Translations under genes and position numbers: made by a program | Source of the DNA: Bacillus sp. FJAT-28004 | Lineage (GTDB): Bacteria > Bacillota > Bacilli > Paenibacillales > Paenibacillaceae | Direction: 5' to 3' | Assembly (NCBI RefSeq): GCF_001280845.1 | Contig: NZ_LGHP01000001.1 | Coordinates: 2,877,916-2,941,915, forward strand | Length of the DNA: 64,000 nucleotides | In this document: one piece after another, positions 1 to 8,952 of the stretch | How positions within the stretch are numbered: the first letter of the stretch is position 1 | Layout: every line of letters starts with the position of its first letter | The notes under the pieces: model-generated | Told to the model about the DNA's origin: nothing | The model's input: only the letters and a program-made list of their open reading frames with translations | Database searches by the model: none

Positions 1-3000
1 AATAACGAATGCTTCCTCTCTCGTCATTTCCTGATTCGGCTTGAAACTGCCATCATCAAAGCCAGTTATAATTCCAGCAGCATGTAAACCGTTCACATAT
101 TTATTATACCAAGCAGTAGGCGTAATATCTCCGAAGCCAGATTCACTGCTTTCTGCTTTGAAGCCAAGCAATCTGTAAATAACAGCTGAAAATTCCGCTC
201 TGCTCATTTCCTGATTAGGTTTAAAGCTGCCATCTGGAAAACCGCCCAATATGTTTTTGTCCGACAGCTTGTTAATGGATGCTGCTGCCCAGTGCCCTGC
301 TGTATCCTTGAAATGCGGCTGCGGCTCCGGGCTTGGCGTTGGATCTGGACTTGGACTTGGTGTTGGGTTTGTTCCAGGGTTCGGCGTCGGACTCGGTGTT
401 GGATCTGGACTCGGGCTCGGCGATGGGTCCGGCTGTTTTAACACGGTGAACGTGAACGTTCTTGTTACAGTCGACTTTCCATCCGTTAAAGCAGCGGTCA
501 GCGTTACCCCTTCATCTCTCTTATCAGAAGCAGGCCGCGTAACCGCACCGCTATTGCTAATAAACGACTCATTATCTGATTGCCATGTAATGGACGCTCC
601 GTGCAATCCAGTCGTTGGCAGCTCAAGATTCGTTAACACTTCATCCTTGCTGCCATTCTCGCCAAGGAAGCTCAGAGCGTCTAATTGATCCGCCGCATGC
701 TGAAGCAGCAGCGCCTCCATGCTTGCCAGCTTTTGATCGGCCGCCGTCTTGAGCTCGCTCACTTCAGAGGCAAGCAGCGCGCCGTCATAGATTTGGAAAT
801 CTGCGATCATACCGCCAAAATAAGCGTCCCCAGCATAAAAGGATTTTCCGATAAAACCGCTAATACCGTCTTTTTTGTTAATTTGGTCAAGAGTAAAGCC
901 TCCTGCAGTGCCGGACGAGGCTAACTGGCCGTCTACATACAGCGTCAGCTTGTTGTCTACACCGGACATAACTGCCGTTACGAGCTTCCATTCATCTGAT
1001 TGAAGCAGCGGCGCTTTCGTCGTCACTTCATTGCGCCAACCATTCGTTGCGATGCCGAATCGCGCCGTGCTGTCCGCATTATATTTTGGCGTCATATACA
1101 AATAATGTGTATCGTCCTGTCCGAGCGCAAACAGCCATTCTGCACTGTTCTTACCTTTCCAGTTCACAAGAGCCGATACCGTAACATCCGTCAGCCCATC
1201 CAAAATACCCTGCGGCATTTCAATATAAGAACTTGTATTGCCGCCAGCAAAGCTGATTGCTCCTGCTGCATCCGTCTTAATCCACTCCGCGTTCTCAGGA
1301 TTAACCCATTCGCCGTTGTATTTGCCAGTCTGGTCAATGACCGAAGTGCCTTCCAGCTTGCTCATGTCATAATGGACGATCAGCTCTGACTCAGAGGACG
1401 TCGGAGGTTCAACAACATCGCCCTTGCTATCCGTTATCATGATCCAGCTGATTTGCGGATCGGAGCTTGAAGCACCTGCGTTCGCAGCTCTATGCACCGT
1501 CAGCTCGAGCTTTCCGTCTTCAACGGATATATTGCCATAGCTAAGCACATCGCTTGCGTCCGAGAAAACATACCCGCTTGTTTTTACTGAACCGTTCAAC
1601 AAAATATCGGCTATCCGCTTCCCGTTTGAATATTGGGACCATGGGTCGTATAAACCTACATAGACATCATAGCTCCCATTATCCATGTCGAAGCGATACG
1701 ACAGATCATCGCCGGCGTTGCTTTTCAAATAACGCAATCCATTAAAAATATTGCCGCTGCTCGTACCGGACGTCAGCGTATTATCTCCGATATAACCCCA
1801 GCTTTGATTGTTCGCCGGATCGTATTTCTGATCAATAACGTTTCCGTTAAGCAAATGATCCTCACCGATCAACGTAGCGATGTCTTTATAATCTGACGTT
1901 TCCGCGCCTCCTGCATGGACAAAATAAGTGCTGCCCTCTGGAATCACATATATTTGATGTTCGATCTTCTTATTGGATAACTGAGTCAGTATGCCGCTGA
2001 CACGCACTGTTCCTGGAATCTTAAATGCCGCTTCACTTATGTTCCAGCTAATCGGCGTGTCCTTCACCGTTCCATCCGATAAGGTCACTTGTACAGTAGT
2101 CGGAAGCGCTGGCATCTTGCCAATCGTTGTACTTGTAGGAAGCGCAGTATTCACCGTCACCCTCCCCATGGTGTCGAGCAAATCAAGCGACCATTCATCA
2201 TGCCATTGAAGGGCGATTTCATCATTTTGACCAAATTCTATCGGCAGCCAAATGTAGCGGGAATTCGCAAGATCGTTTTGGTTCCAACGGTCTCCCATAT
2301 AGATGAATTTCCCTGCAGCCGCGTCCACCGTTATAACCTGTGTACTCTGTGAGCCGAAGGTTGTTGAACTGCTTGGCGCAACATCGCGCATCGTCTTCCA
2401 CGGTCCCATGATGTTGTCGGCAACCGTATATTTGCCCACGTTCGGAGCCCAGCCCGTCGCACCGGATGTAATCATGTAGTATTTTCCTTGATACTTGAAA
2501 AGTGCCGGTGCTTCGCGCTGAGCAAGCGGGAACACGCGCACATAATCCTCGCCATGTACCGCTTTGTATTCCGTATCTCGCTCCTCGTTGCCATCCTTAT
2601 GCCAGCCAACGACATCCGTATAGGAATCATTGAGCCTCGATATATATATCGTTAAATTTTCTTCGCTTGAATAAACCAAATAGGCAGTACCATCATCATC
2701 TTTGAATAACGTCATATCCCGTGCCATGCCTGGCTGATTCGGCTGTCCGTTATCGGTTGCTCCCTTAGGTGCTTGATCCATGCGATGACTTTCCTGATAG
2801 ACAAAAGGTCCGAGCGGAGAATCACTAAGCGCATAGCCGGCTTCTGCCTTCGCATAGTTGGCTGTCGATGTAGCGCTTGGGCCATCGGTGTGCATCCACA
2901 TGACATATTTTTTTGTATGATCGTTATAAATAACTTTTGGACGTTCAATGATGCGGTCCGTTCCAATATCGTTCAAAATATCAGCTTGGTCCGTTCGGCC

Positions 3001-4173
3001 AGCATATAACTCTGAAATGAGCGGATCATTTACAAAATCATCGGCGGAACCGATCGCTGTAAGCGCAAGCCCGTGATCCTCCCAATTGTATAGATCCTTT
3101 GAGGCATATACCCTTACTCCTCTGGCCGGCAAATAACCATACGTTTTATCCTCGCCATACCAGTAATAGGTTTTTGTATTCTCATCAAACATCATGCCCG
3201 CGCCATGCGCTTGAATGAGCGCCCCGTTCGTATCTCTCCAGACAGCACCGGGTTTAAAAGAATCGTACACCTCTTTAACCGCGAGCTCCGATATCACTTT
3301 GTTCAAAGCGGCGATAGCCGCGATGATCTGCTCTTGAATAACAAGATCCGTAATATCTGCACCGCTGTCTACAAGGGATTGCAGAACTGAATCACTCTCT
3401 TGAATGACCTCGTTCAGTGCTGCGAGACTGTATGGCGTATATTCTGTGTTTGCCGCTTCAGCTCTAGCAGCTGTAATCTTATTCTCTAAATCTGCTAGCG
3501 GAACCGTGATATTGTGTCTAATGATAAGATAATTAATAAGCGGATCGTTATAATTAGAAAGCGCAGCTGTTGCCGGCCCTTGTATCCTTACGTTTAACAA
3601 CCCATCGGTCACACTAACTTTACGATAGGTAACCGACTTCTCAGCCCCCTCACCGCCAATAGCAAAATCACCGCCGGAAACGTTGTCCCCTTCTAGCAGC
3701 AGATTCACGCTTCTTCCGCTCCATGGGTTATTAAATCCAAATGTCACGTCGTATTCACCTGCTGGCAGCTCAAAATCGTAGGCTAACGCCTTATCTCTAA
3801 CCTGCGTACCGTTATAATATCTTAACGATCCCGACTTCGTCGTTGCATCCCGAACATTTGTGGCGCTAGTTGTCGTCACCAAGCCCCATGATTTAGATGT
3901 GATGGGATCAACCCCGTATACCTGCTCCGTAACCGAGCTATACAAGCCCAGCTTGTCGTTTCCTTCAACCGTCGTCGGAGTTGAATCACCTGCATTAACG
4001 AAATATAAAATGTAGTCGTTATCCTTCAGCTCCTGCTCTGTAAAATCGTCAGTGACAGAAGATGCTTCTTCCAGCCCTTCACTTGCTGCATTCACAGGGG
4101 CAAGCGAGGTTAGAAAACTTGCTAGTAGAGAGAAGCATAGCGCCAAAGACAGCCATTTCTTTCTTTGCAACAA
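1..4173 (-). CDS. Secreted GH43 (exo-beta-1,3-galactanase-like) multidomain protein with SLH domains, 3' end outside the window
   Basis: The frame stays open from a TTG at 4173 to the left edge (1391 codons seen). AGGAGG at 4181-4186 sits 7 nt before this TTG. Visible in order: signal peptide (about 1-32), malectin-like carbohydrate-binding region (about 35-215), FIVAR helical module (about 220-298), GH43 catalytic domain (about 304-660), Big_4-like Ig domain (about 667-737), a second malectin-like module (about 750-915), LamG/concanavalin-like domain (about 927-1130), atypical Ig module (about 1168-1244), a Pro/Ser/Thr linker, then SLH repeats with FPDGSFKP and SRAEF motifs. The IQAHGAG and ERPKVIYN blocks recall the GH43_24 galactan exo-hydrolases; the Glu near residue 408 is the candidate catalytic acid. 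It probably trims galactan or arabinogalactan at the cell surface (inference). Linkage specificity is uncertain; placement in GH43 is fairly secure. Confidence 0.85.
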   Translation of the reverse strand, partial: MLQRKKWLSLALCFSLLASFLTSLAPVNAASEGLEEASSVTDDFTEQELKDNDYILYFVNAGDSTPTTVEGNDKLGLYSSVTEQVYGVDPITSKSWGLVTTTSATNVRDATTKSGSLRYYNGTQVRDKALAYDFELPAGEYDVTFGFNNPWSGRSVNLLLEGDNVSGGDFAIGGEGAEKSVTYRKVSVTDGLLNVRIQGPATAALSNYNDPLINYLIIRHNITVPLADLENKITAARAEAANTEYTPYSLAALNEVIQESDSVLQSLVDSGADITDLVIQEQIIAAIAALNKVISELAVKEVYDSFKPGAVWRDTNGALIQAHGAGMMFDENTKTYYWYGEDKTYGYLPARGVRVYASKDLYNWEDHGLALTAIGSADDFVNDPLISELYAGRTDQADILNDIGTDRIIERPKVIYNDHTKKYVMWMHTDGPSATSTANYAKAEAGYALSDSPLGPFVYQESHRMDQAPKGATDNGQPNQPGMARDMTLFKDDDGTAYLVYSSEENLTIYISRLNDSYTDVVGWHKDGNEERDTEYKAVHGEDYVRVFPLAQREAPALFKYQGKYYMITSGATGWAPNVGKYTVADNIMGPWKTMRDVAPSSSTTFGSQSTQVITVDAAAGKFIYMGDRWNQNDLANSRYIWLPIEFGQNDEIALQWHDEWSLDLLDTMGRVTVNTALPTSTTIGKMPALPTTVQVTLSDGTVKDTPISWNISEAAFKIPGTVRVSGILTQLSNKKIEHQIYVIPEGSTYFVHAGGAETSDYKDIATLIGEDHLLNGNVIDQKYDPANNQSWGYIGDNTLTSGTSSGNIFNGLRYLKSNAGDDLSYRFDMDNGSYDVYVGLYDPWSQYSNGKRIADILLNGSVKTSGYVFSDASDVLSYGNISVEDGKLELTVHRAANAGASSSDPQISWIMITDSKGDVVEPPTSSESELIVHYDMSKLEGTSVIDQTGKYNGEWVNPENAEWIKTDAAGAISFAGGNTSSYIEMPQGILDGLTDVTVSALVNWKGKNSAEWLFALGQDDTHYLYMTPKYNADSTARFGIATNGWRNEVTTKAPLLQSDEWKLVTAVMSGVDNKLTLYVDGQLASSGTAGGFTLDQINKKDGISGFIGKSFYAGDAYFGGMIADFQIYDGALLASEVSELKTAADQKLASMEALLLQHAADQLDALSFLGENGSKDEVLTNLELPTTGLHGASITWQSDNESFISNSGAVTRPASDKRDEGVTLTAALTDGKSTVTRTFTFTVLKQPDPSPSPSPDPTPSPTPNPGTNPTPSPSPDPTPSPEPQPHFKDTAGHWAAASINKLSDKNILGGFPDGSFKPNQEMSRAEFSAVIYRLLGFKAESSESGFGDITPTAWYNKYVNGLHAAGIITGFDDGSFKPNQEMTREEAFVI

Positions 4174-4208
4174 TCGAATTCCTCCTTTAATTTGAGTATC
4201 CGCTCTTT

Positions 4209-4224
4209 ATGTATGCGCTTGCAG
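4209..4224 (-). promoter_or_regulatory. cre-like CcpA operator upstream of the GH43 gene
   Basis: The minus strand reads CTGCAAGCGCATACAT, matching the cre consensus WTGNNARCGNWWWCAW except for the first edge base. It lies about 36 bp upstream of the TTG start, between promoter and ribosome-binding site, which would allow CcpA to repress the gene when a preferred sugar is present. Assigned from sequence only. Confidence 0.5.
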
Positions 4225-4403
4225 ATCGTGTTGATTAGAACGTCTCCATGAATGTTAGCCTAGCTGTACGGTCTCTTCAACTGAACAATATGAACAGCAG
4301 TGAACTTCCATTAGACCGCCTATTCCATGCAGGAATCAAGCAGTTATGTTCACTCAGGTTTGTTTATTTCACCTGTCTCAATCAAAATGTACAAGTGTAA
4401 AAC

Positions 4404-4435
4404 AGAAAAAAGGCTGCCTTGCGGCAAGCCCCTTC
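4404..4435 (-). terminator. Intrinsic terminator of the pentapeptide-repeat gene
   Basis: On the minus strand GGCTTGCC-GCA-AGGCAGCC type pairing is followed by a run of T, 65 bp past the stop at 4500. The rest of 4174-4499 holds the GH43 promoter region with its cre-like site and a weaker imperfect hairpin at about 4459-4486. No gene is seen there. Confidence 0.7.
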
Positions 4436-4499
4436 CTTCCGTATTCCATTACAAAATCATGACCCCTGCTTGGTTGCAGAGGTCATCTTCTGCTCACCA

Positions 4500-5156
4500 T
4501 TATGTTCCATCATTGACGACAAGTCCAAAAATTGTCGCCATTGTTATCGCCTGCGCAGGCGAAATGATACAGCGCCGCAAATCCTCAAGCGCAACGCCTA
4601 AGCTGTTAAATTCGCAGCTGCTAATATCGATACCGCCAAGCTTGGTCTGTGACAGCTGCGCTTGATCGATATTTACTTCATGCAGAAAGAAATTAGCTAA
4701 TGTCATATTCGACATGTCCGCTTTGGCTAACGAGCTTTTCTCGAATTTAACGCCTTTTGCATTCGTGAAGCGCAGGACAGCGTAATCCGCAACACATTGA
4801 TCAAACCATACGTTTCGCAGCATTGATCCTGTTATATCCATGCCAAGCAGCTTGCAATTAAGAAAGGAGACCCTGTGAAAAACCGCTTCGCTCAGGTCGA
4901 TATTTGATAAATCACAGTTTTCAAAACGAACATCGGTAAATTCCGCTTTTCTCAGGCTCGTCGCTCGGAACGACACATTGTTAAACACCACTCGATCAAA
5001 GCAAGGTTTATAAGCCGATTGATTATGTACGCCGCAATCTTGAATGATACTGTCGCTAATCTCAATCTCATCCGCCCATTCGTAATCGGGAACATCTAAG
5101 GATTGCAATTCGCTAGGTATTTTGGGAGCTTCAATTTTCTCTTTTTTACTAGACAT
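4500..5156 (-). CDS. Pentapeptide-repeat protein, Qnr-like length
   Basis: 218 residues. After a charged N-terminal tail of about 45 residues, most of the protein (about 48-185) follows the pentapeptide pattern A(D/N)LXX, for example SNIDLSEAVF and AKADMSNMTL, which folds as a right-handed quadrilateral beta-helix. The C-terminal segment (ISPAQAITMATIFGLVV) is a helical cap seen in Gram-positive relatives. Qnr proteins have a similar size and protect DNA gyrase from quinolones by DNA mimicry, but many pentapeptide proteins have other or unknown roles, so no resistance function is claimed. No signal peptide, so it is cytoplasmic. It stands alone, divergent from the next gene, with its own terminator. 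Confidence 0.8.
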   Translation of the reverse strand: MSSKKEKIEAPKIPSELQSLDVPDYEWADEIEISDSIIQDCGVHNQSAYKPCFDRVVFNNVSFRATSLRKAEFTDVRFENCDLSNIDLSEAVFHRVSFLNCKLLGMDITGSMLRNVWFDQCVADYAVLRFTNAKGVKFEKSSLAKADMSNMTLANFFLHEVNIDQAQLSQTKLGGIDISSCEFNSLGVALEDLRRCIISPAQAITMATIFGLVVNDGT

Positions 5157-5423
5157 AAGTATGATAACCTGCCTTTATTATAAAATAGATTCCATCCGTT
5201 TCTTTATATTATACACCTACAAATCACGATAGGACGATTTCGTTTCAATATAGACAAATCTAAGTGATGAGGATTAATTGCCATGAAAAGACGGGTAATG
5301 AGGTGTATTGTTTGGCATCGCTAATGACTTCTTCTGCTCCCCCATCTATAATGTGAATAAATATGTGTTTAAAGTATGCAATAAAAGGGGAAGTTCCCTT
5401 TTAAGACGGAATAGAGGTGTGTT

Positions 5424-6710
5424 ATGAAATATGAAATGTCGCTGGAGCAGCGCGATAACATAATGGGAACACTGTCGGAGGAGCAACGACATTTTTTGCA
5501 CCATGAGCTAGTTAGAGGCAGAAGAACCTTGTTTGCACGACAGCTCGCCCGAAAAAAATGCCAGTTCATTCCTGAGGATGCACAGTTCGAGGATATTGAA
5601 TCGTTCATTGAAGAATGGGACTATATAGGATTTACCGATAGCGGCGAAGTGTCTCCTCACACTAAATGTGAATGCGGCCGTTCCTTGCGGTACCAGCATC
5701 AGGTGCTTCATCTCCCTACAAATACGATCCGCTACTTTGGTATCGAGCATTTACAATTGCACACTGGAATCGATGCGAAAGCCATATCCGATATTATGAA
5801 AGGATTCGATATTCTCGATGGCGAGATGAACGAGATGTTATGCAAATATAGAGATGGCTGGCAGCTCGATCAGCATCTTTTTTTGCCATTGCCAGCTGAT
5901 CTTGAAGTACCTACCGACATTCAGGCACACCTAGATGCCAAGCTTCCGCTTCTGGAGAGACAGCTGTCACGTATCCGCAGAAGATTGCATGAACTCGACC
6001 TAGCAAGCAGGAAGAAGCGAATAGCAGCAGCTTTAACATTCTATGATCATTCCTCATCGGAAGAGGATGAACAGCCAATACCTGACACCGCGAACATTCC
6101 AAGCGACTTCGGTTATGGCAATGACATTATCGAGAATAGCAGCGAGCCTGCTGACATTCCCGGAAATAAAAAGGCAAAGCAAGGCTCCTTTAACTTTGGA
6201 GAAAACGATGTTACGCAGGGTGTTCTCAGCTTTGAGAATACCGATGACGGTCAAGGTGCGTTTGTGTTCGATGAAATCGAACACAGTCAAGGCGCATTCG
6301 TCTTCGATGAGATAGAGGAGAGCCAAGGCGCGTTTGTGTTTGATGAGCCTTCGGTTAATCAAGATGCTTTCGCGTTTGAGGAAGCAGGCAAGAAATTAGG
6401 CGCCGCCGCGATTAGAGAAGCCGAGCTAAGCAGCTCGAACGCCAAGAAATCAAGTCCCTTTTATTTGTCACAGCCAGCTCAGCGCGTCGTGGATGATGCT
6501 CTCAAATATGGACGCATCAGTACTTTAGCTATCTCTAACTTCTTAATAGAACAGAAGCTCGTAAATGATACGAGGATGTCTACCGGCAAGCCTGGCATCT
6601 ATATTGCTGTGGCGGCTTATTTGGACAAGCTTTCAGCAACAGGCCTTTGCGAGCTTGTGCTGGGCAACTCGGATGATCGTGTCTATACGAACACGAAGGC
6701 TCCACAATAA
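5424..6710 (+). CDS. DUF3895-like protein with a CxC N-terminal region and a 12-residue tandem repeat
   Basis: 428 residues; AGAGGTG precedes the ATG. Three parts are visible. The N-terminal 200 residues carry a CECGRSLRY motif followed by a GIEHLQLHTGI segment, which may bind zinc. An acidic middle has six copies of a 12-residue repeat, core QGAFVFDE (about residues 253-324). A C-terminal region of about 75 residues (VVDDALKYGRISTLAISNFLI...KPGIYIAVAAYLDKL) reads like a small winged-helix-type fold and recalls the DUF3895 family of Paenibacillus and Bacillus. No function is known to me. It is cytoplasmic and apparently monocistronic. The repeats suggest a flexible binding arm (inference). 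Confidence 0.75.
   Translation: MKYEMSLEQRDNIMGTLSEEQRHFLHHELVRGRRTLFARQLARKKCQFIPEDAQFEDIESFIEEWDYIGFTDSGEVSPHTKCECGRSLRYQHQVLHLPTNTIRYFGIEHLQLHTGIDAKAISDIMKGFDILDGEMNEMLCKYRDGWQLDQHLFLPLPADLEVPTDIQAHLDAKLPLLERQLSRIRRRLHELDLASRKKRIAAALTFYDHSSSEEDEQPIPDTANIPSDFGYGNDIIENSSEPADIPGNKKAKQGSFNFGENDVTQGVLSFENTDDGQGAFVFDEIEHSQGAFVFDEIEESQGAFVFDEPSVNQDAFAFEEAGKKLGAAAIREAELSSSNAKKSSPFYLSQPAQRVVDDALKYGRISTLAISNFLIEQKLVNDTRMSTGKPGIYIAVAAYLDKLSATGLCELVLGNSDDRVYTNTKAPQ
6180..6395 (+). repeat. Six in-frame 36-bp tandem repeats inside the DUF3895-like gene
   Basis: Units begin at 6180, 6216, 6252, 6288, 6324 and 6360, each encoding QG(A/S/V)FxF(D/E)E plus four variable residues. Units 3 to 5 are almost identical and the outer ones diverged, as expected from expansion in the middle of the array. 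A seventh, degraded unit starts at 6396. Confidence 0.9.
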
Positions 6711-6793
6711 CGTTTTTGGATGAGCGTAAACCAAGCTTTTATATCACATCGAATTTCAATTTTGAAACGACTCTATAGTCCCCGTTTTTTTTG

Positions 6794-6842
6794 TGAGAGC
6801 TTGACCATTGCAAGCATAGCTGCTTCATGGTTAAGCCTCTCA
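6794..6842. other. Long imperfect hairpin in a 302-bp intergenic stretch
   Basis: TGAGAGCTTGACCAT pairs imperfectly with ATGGTTAAGCCTCTCA around an inner GCAAGC/GCTGC arm. No T-run follows, so it is not a clear terminator for the upstream gene. Position 6711-7012 otherwise holds AT-rich DNA that should contain the promoter of the DUF4358 lipoprotein. Confidence 0.4.
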
Positions 6843-7012
6843 TAATGGTAAAAACTCCGCGTAATCACTCATTTCTCTCTCGAATTAATCAAACATTTTC
6901 TCATGAATTATTAACGTTATTTTTTACCATAATAATTAAAACTGCAACATTAACTAATTACTTTCCGTTTTTAAACTTGATAAAATAAATAACACCGAGG
7001 AGATTGATTACG

Positions 7013-7537
7013 ATGAAAAAAAGTTATTTCGCATTTATACTTGTCATTGTGTTAGGTTTGGTGCTGACTGCATGCTCTGGTTCGAACTCAAATTCAGGAA
7101 CTAATTCCAATACATCTGGCAACAAAGAAGAATCATTCGTAACGACAAAAAAGACTAAAGAAATGGTTGACGGCATGTTGGCCAAAATCCAGCAACCAGC
7201 ATTAGGTGAAATGACTGGCGATATGGTCAAACAAATGTATTACTTTGATCCAGCTATTTTGGAAGAATATACAATTATGTCACCTATGATAAATATTAAA
7301 ACAAATGAAATAGCGGTATTCAAAGTGAAGGATGCTAAAGACCTTGCAGCTGTAGAAGACGGCATCGAGAAGCGTGCTGCGGATGTTCAAAAATCGTTTG
7401 AAACTTATTTGCCGGATCAATATGAGAACGCAAAAAACTATAAGCTTGTAACGAAGGGCAATTACGCCTTTTTCGTAATCTCTGAAGATGCGGATAAATT
7501 TGTGACTGAATTCGATTCCTTCTTCGCCAAAAAATAA
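7013..7537 (+). CDS. DUF4358-like lipoprotein of a polymer O-acetylation operon
   Basis: 174 residues from the ATG at 7013, chosen over an in-frame TTG at 7004 because GAGGAG lies 10 nt upstream. A lipobox (LTACSG) ends a hydrophobic signal peptide, giving a lipid-anchored exported protein. After a Ser/Asn-rich linker the domain (about 45-174) shows the DUF4358 pattern: a central EIAVFKVKDAKD strand, a VEDGIEKRAADVQKSF helix and a terminal ADKFVTEFDSFF helix. DUF4358 lipoproteins often sit beside MBOAT acyltransferases and DHHW proteins, as here (the MBOAT gene starts 6 bp after the stop). They are presumed accessory factors for wall or exopolysaccharide acetylation; the biochemical role is unknown. 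Confidence 0.8.
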   Translation: MKKSYFAFILVIVLGLVLTACSGSNSNSGTNSNTSGNKEESFVTTKKTKEMVDGMLAKIQQPALGEMTGDMVKQMYYFDPAILEEYTIMSPMINIKTNEIAVFKVKDAKDLAAVEDGIEKRAADVQKSFETYLPDQYENAKNYKLVTKGNYAFFVISEDADKFVTEFDSFFAKK

Positions 7538-7542
7538 GAAGT

Positions 7543-8931
7543 ATGGTATTCAGCAGTCTACTTTTTCTATTTCTATTTCTTCCTGCTGTATTGCTGTTGT
7601 ATTTCGTGTCTCCGTGGCGAATTAAAAACTTAGTTTTATTCGCCACAAGCCTCGTATTTTATGCATGGGGCGAGCCCGTGTACATTGCAATCATGCTGCT
7701 CTCGACGGTTACTGACTACTGCTTCGGACTCGTTCTTAGCAATCCGAAGCGGAGCAGCCTGCAGCGGAAATGGATTGTCGTCGCCTCTATCATCGTAAAC
7801 TTAACCTTGCTTGGTTATTTTAAATACGCTGATTTTCTCATTAACAATGTGAATGCACTATTAGGTACACAAATACCGCTGACTGACTTGGCCTTGCCAA
7901 TCGGCATCTCCTTTTATACTTTTCAATCGATGTCCTACATTATTGATGTTTATAGAGGCACAGCAAAGGCACAACGCAACTGGATTGACTTCGGAACGTT
8001 TGTCGCTTTGTTCCCTCAGCTTGTCGCAGGACCCATCGTTCAATATTCCACGATTGCCGAGCAATTGCGCCATCGCACAGTGAACACTCCGCTATTCGCC
8101 GAAGGCGTTAGACGGTTTATTATTGGATTGGCCAAAAAAGTGCTGCTTGCAAACAATATTGGACTGCTATGGAATACGATATCAAGCACAGGAGCAGATA
8201 CGATGCCTGCACTGACTGCTTGGCTCGGTATTATCGCCTTTGCCTTCCAAATTTATTTTGATTTCAGCGGTTATTCCGATATGGCTATTGGGCTTGGCAT
8301 GATGTTTGGCTTCCGGTTTAACGAAAACTTCAATCGTCCTTATACGGCTCAAAGCATTACTGATTTTTGGCGACGCTGGCATATATCACTCAGCACCTGG
8401 TTCCGGGACTATGTGTACATACCGCTTGGAGGTAACCGCAAAGGCCCTTGGATACAGCTTCGTAACATTATGATCGTATGGCTGCTGACCGGCATTTGGC
8501 ATGGAGCAAGCTGGAACTTTTTGCTTTGGGGCTTATACTTCGGAGTTGTACTTGTGTTCGAGAAATGGTTCGGTCTAAAGCTCTTGCAGCGAATGCCTGC
8601 TTGGGTTAGGCATCTGTACGCGCTGCTGCTCATTTTGATCGGCTGGGTATTCTTTGCCTTTGACGATCTATCTAATATGGGTACTTACTTTGCTGCTATG
8701 TTTGGTGCCAATGATCAGCCATTATGGAATAATGAAACCTTATATTTGTTATATACAAATGCTATTTTAATCGTATTATTAGTGCTTGCATCCTTGCCCA
8801 AGCGAACGCTCAAGGAAGGCCGAAGTGCTCGTCCGGTTCTACAGCTGGGCTGGCATGCTTTGCTTTTCTTTATGTCCGTGGCTTACTTAGTTGATGCGAC
8901 GTTTAACCCATTTCTATATTTCCGTTTCTAA
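7543..8931 (+). CDS. MBOAT-family O-acyltransferase (AlgI-like)
   Basis: 462 residues with about ten or more hydrophobic segments across the whole length. Hallmarks are GISFYTFQSMSYIIDVYRG, FWRRWHISLSTWFRDYVYIPLGG and the LTGIWHGASWNF block carrying the conserved membrane histidine of AlgI, DltB and PatA. The family moves acyl groups, usually acetyl, across the membrane to an extracytoplasmic acceptor. It is the middle gene of a three-gene operon between the DUF4358 lipoprotein and a DHHW protein expected to finish the transfer, the same logic as alginate AlgI/AlgJ. The acceptor polymer cannot be told from sequence. The ribosome-binding site is weak (AAGAAGT), which suggests coupling to the preceding gene. 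Confidence 0.9.
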   Translation: MVFSSLLFLFLFLPAVLLLYFVSPWRIKNLVLFATSLVFYAWGEPVYIAIMLLSTVTDYCFGLVLSNPKRSSLQRKWIVVASIIVNLTLLGYFKYADFLINNVNALLGTQIPLTDLALPIGISFYTFQSMSYIIDVYRGTAKAQRNWIDFGTFVALFPQLVAGPIVQYSTIAEQLRHRTVNTPLFAEGVRRFIIGLAKKVLLANNIGLLWNTISSTGADTMPALTAWLGIIAFAFQIYFDFSGYSDMAIGLGMMFGFRFNENFNRPYTAQSITDFWRRWHISLSTWFRDYVYIPLGGNRKGPWIQLRNIMIVWLLTGIWHGASWNFLLWGLYFGVVLVFEKWFGLKLLQRMPAWVRHLYALLLILIGWVFFAFDDLSNMGTYFAAMFGANDQPLWNNETLYLLYTNAILIVLLVLASLPKRTLKEGRSARPVLQLGWHALLFFMSVAYLVDATFNPFLYFRF

Positions 8932-8952
8932 TGGAAAAGGAGGCTGACGGTT

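Noticed and set aside
251..3390. Plus-strand open frames opposite the GH43 gene
   Set aside because: The minus-strand frame is continuous, with recognisable GH43, LamG and SLH domains. The plus-strand frames are shadows without start signals.
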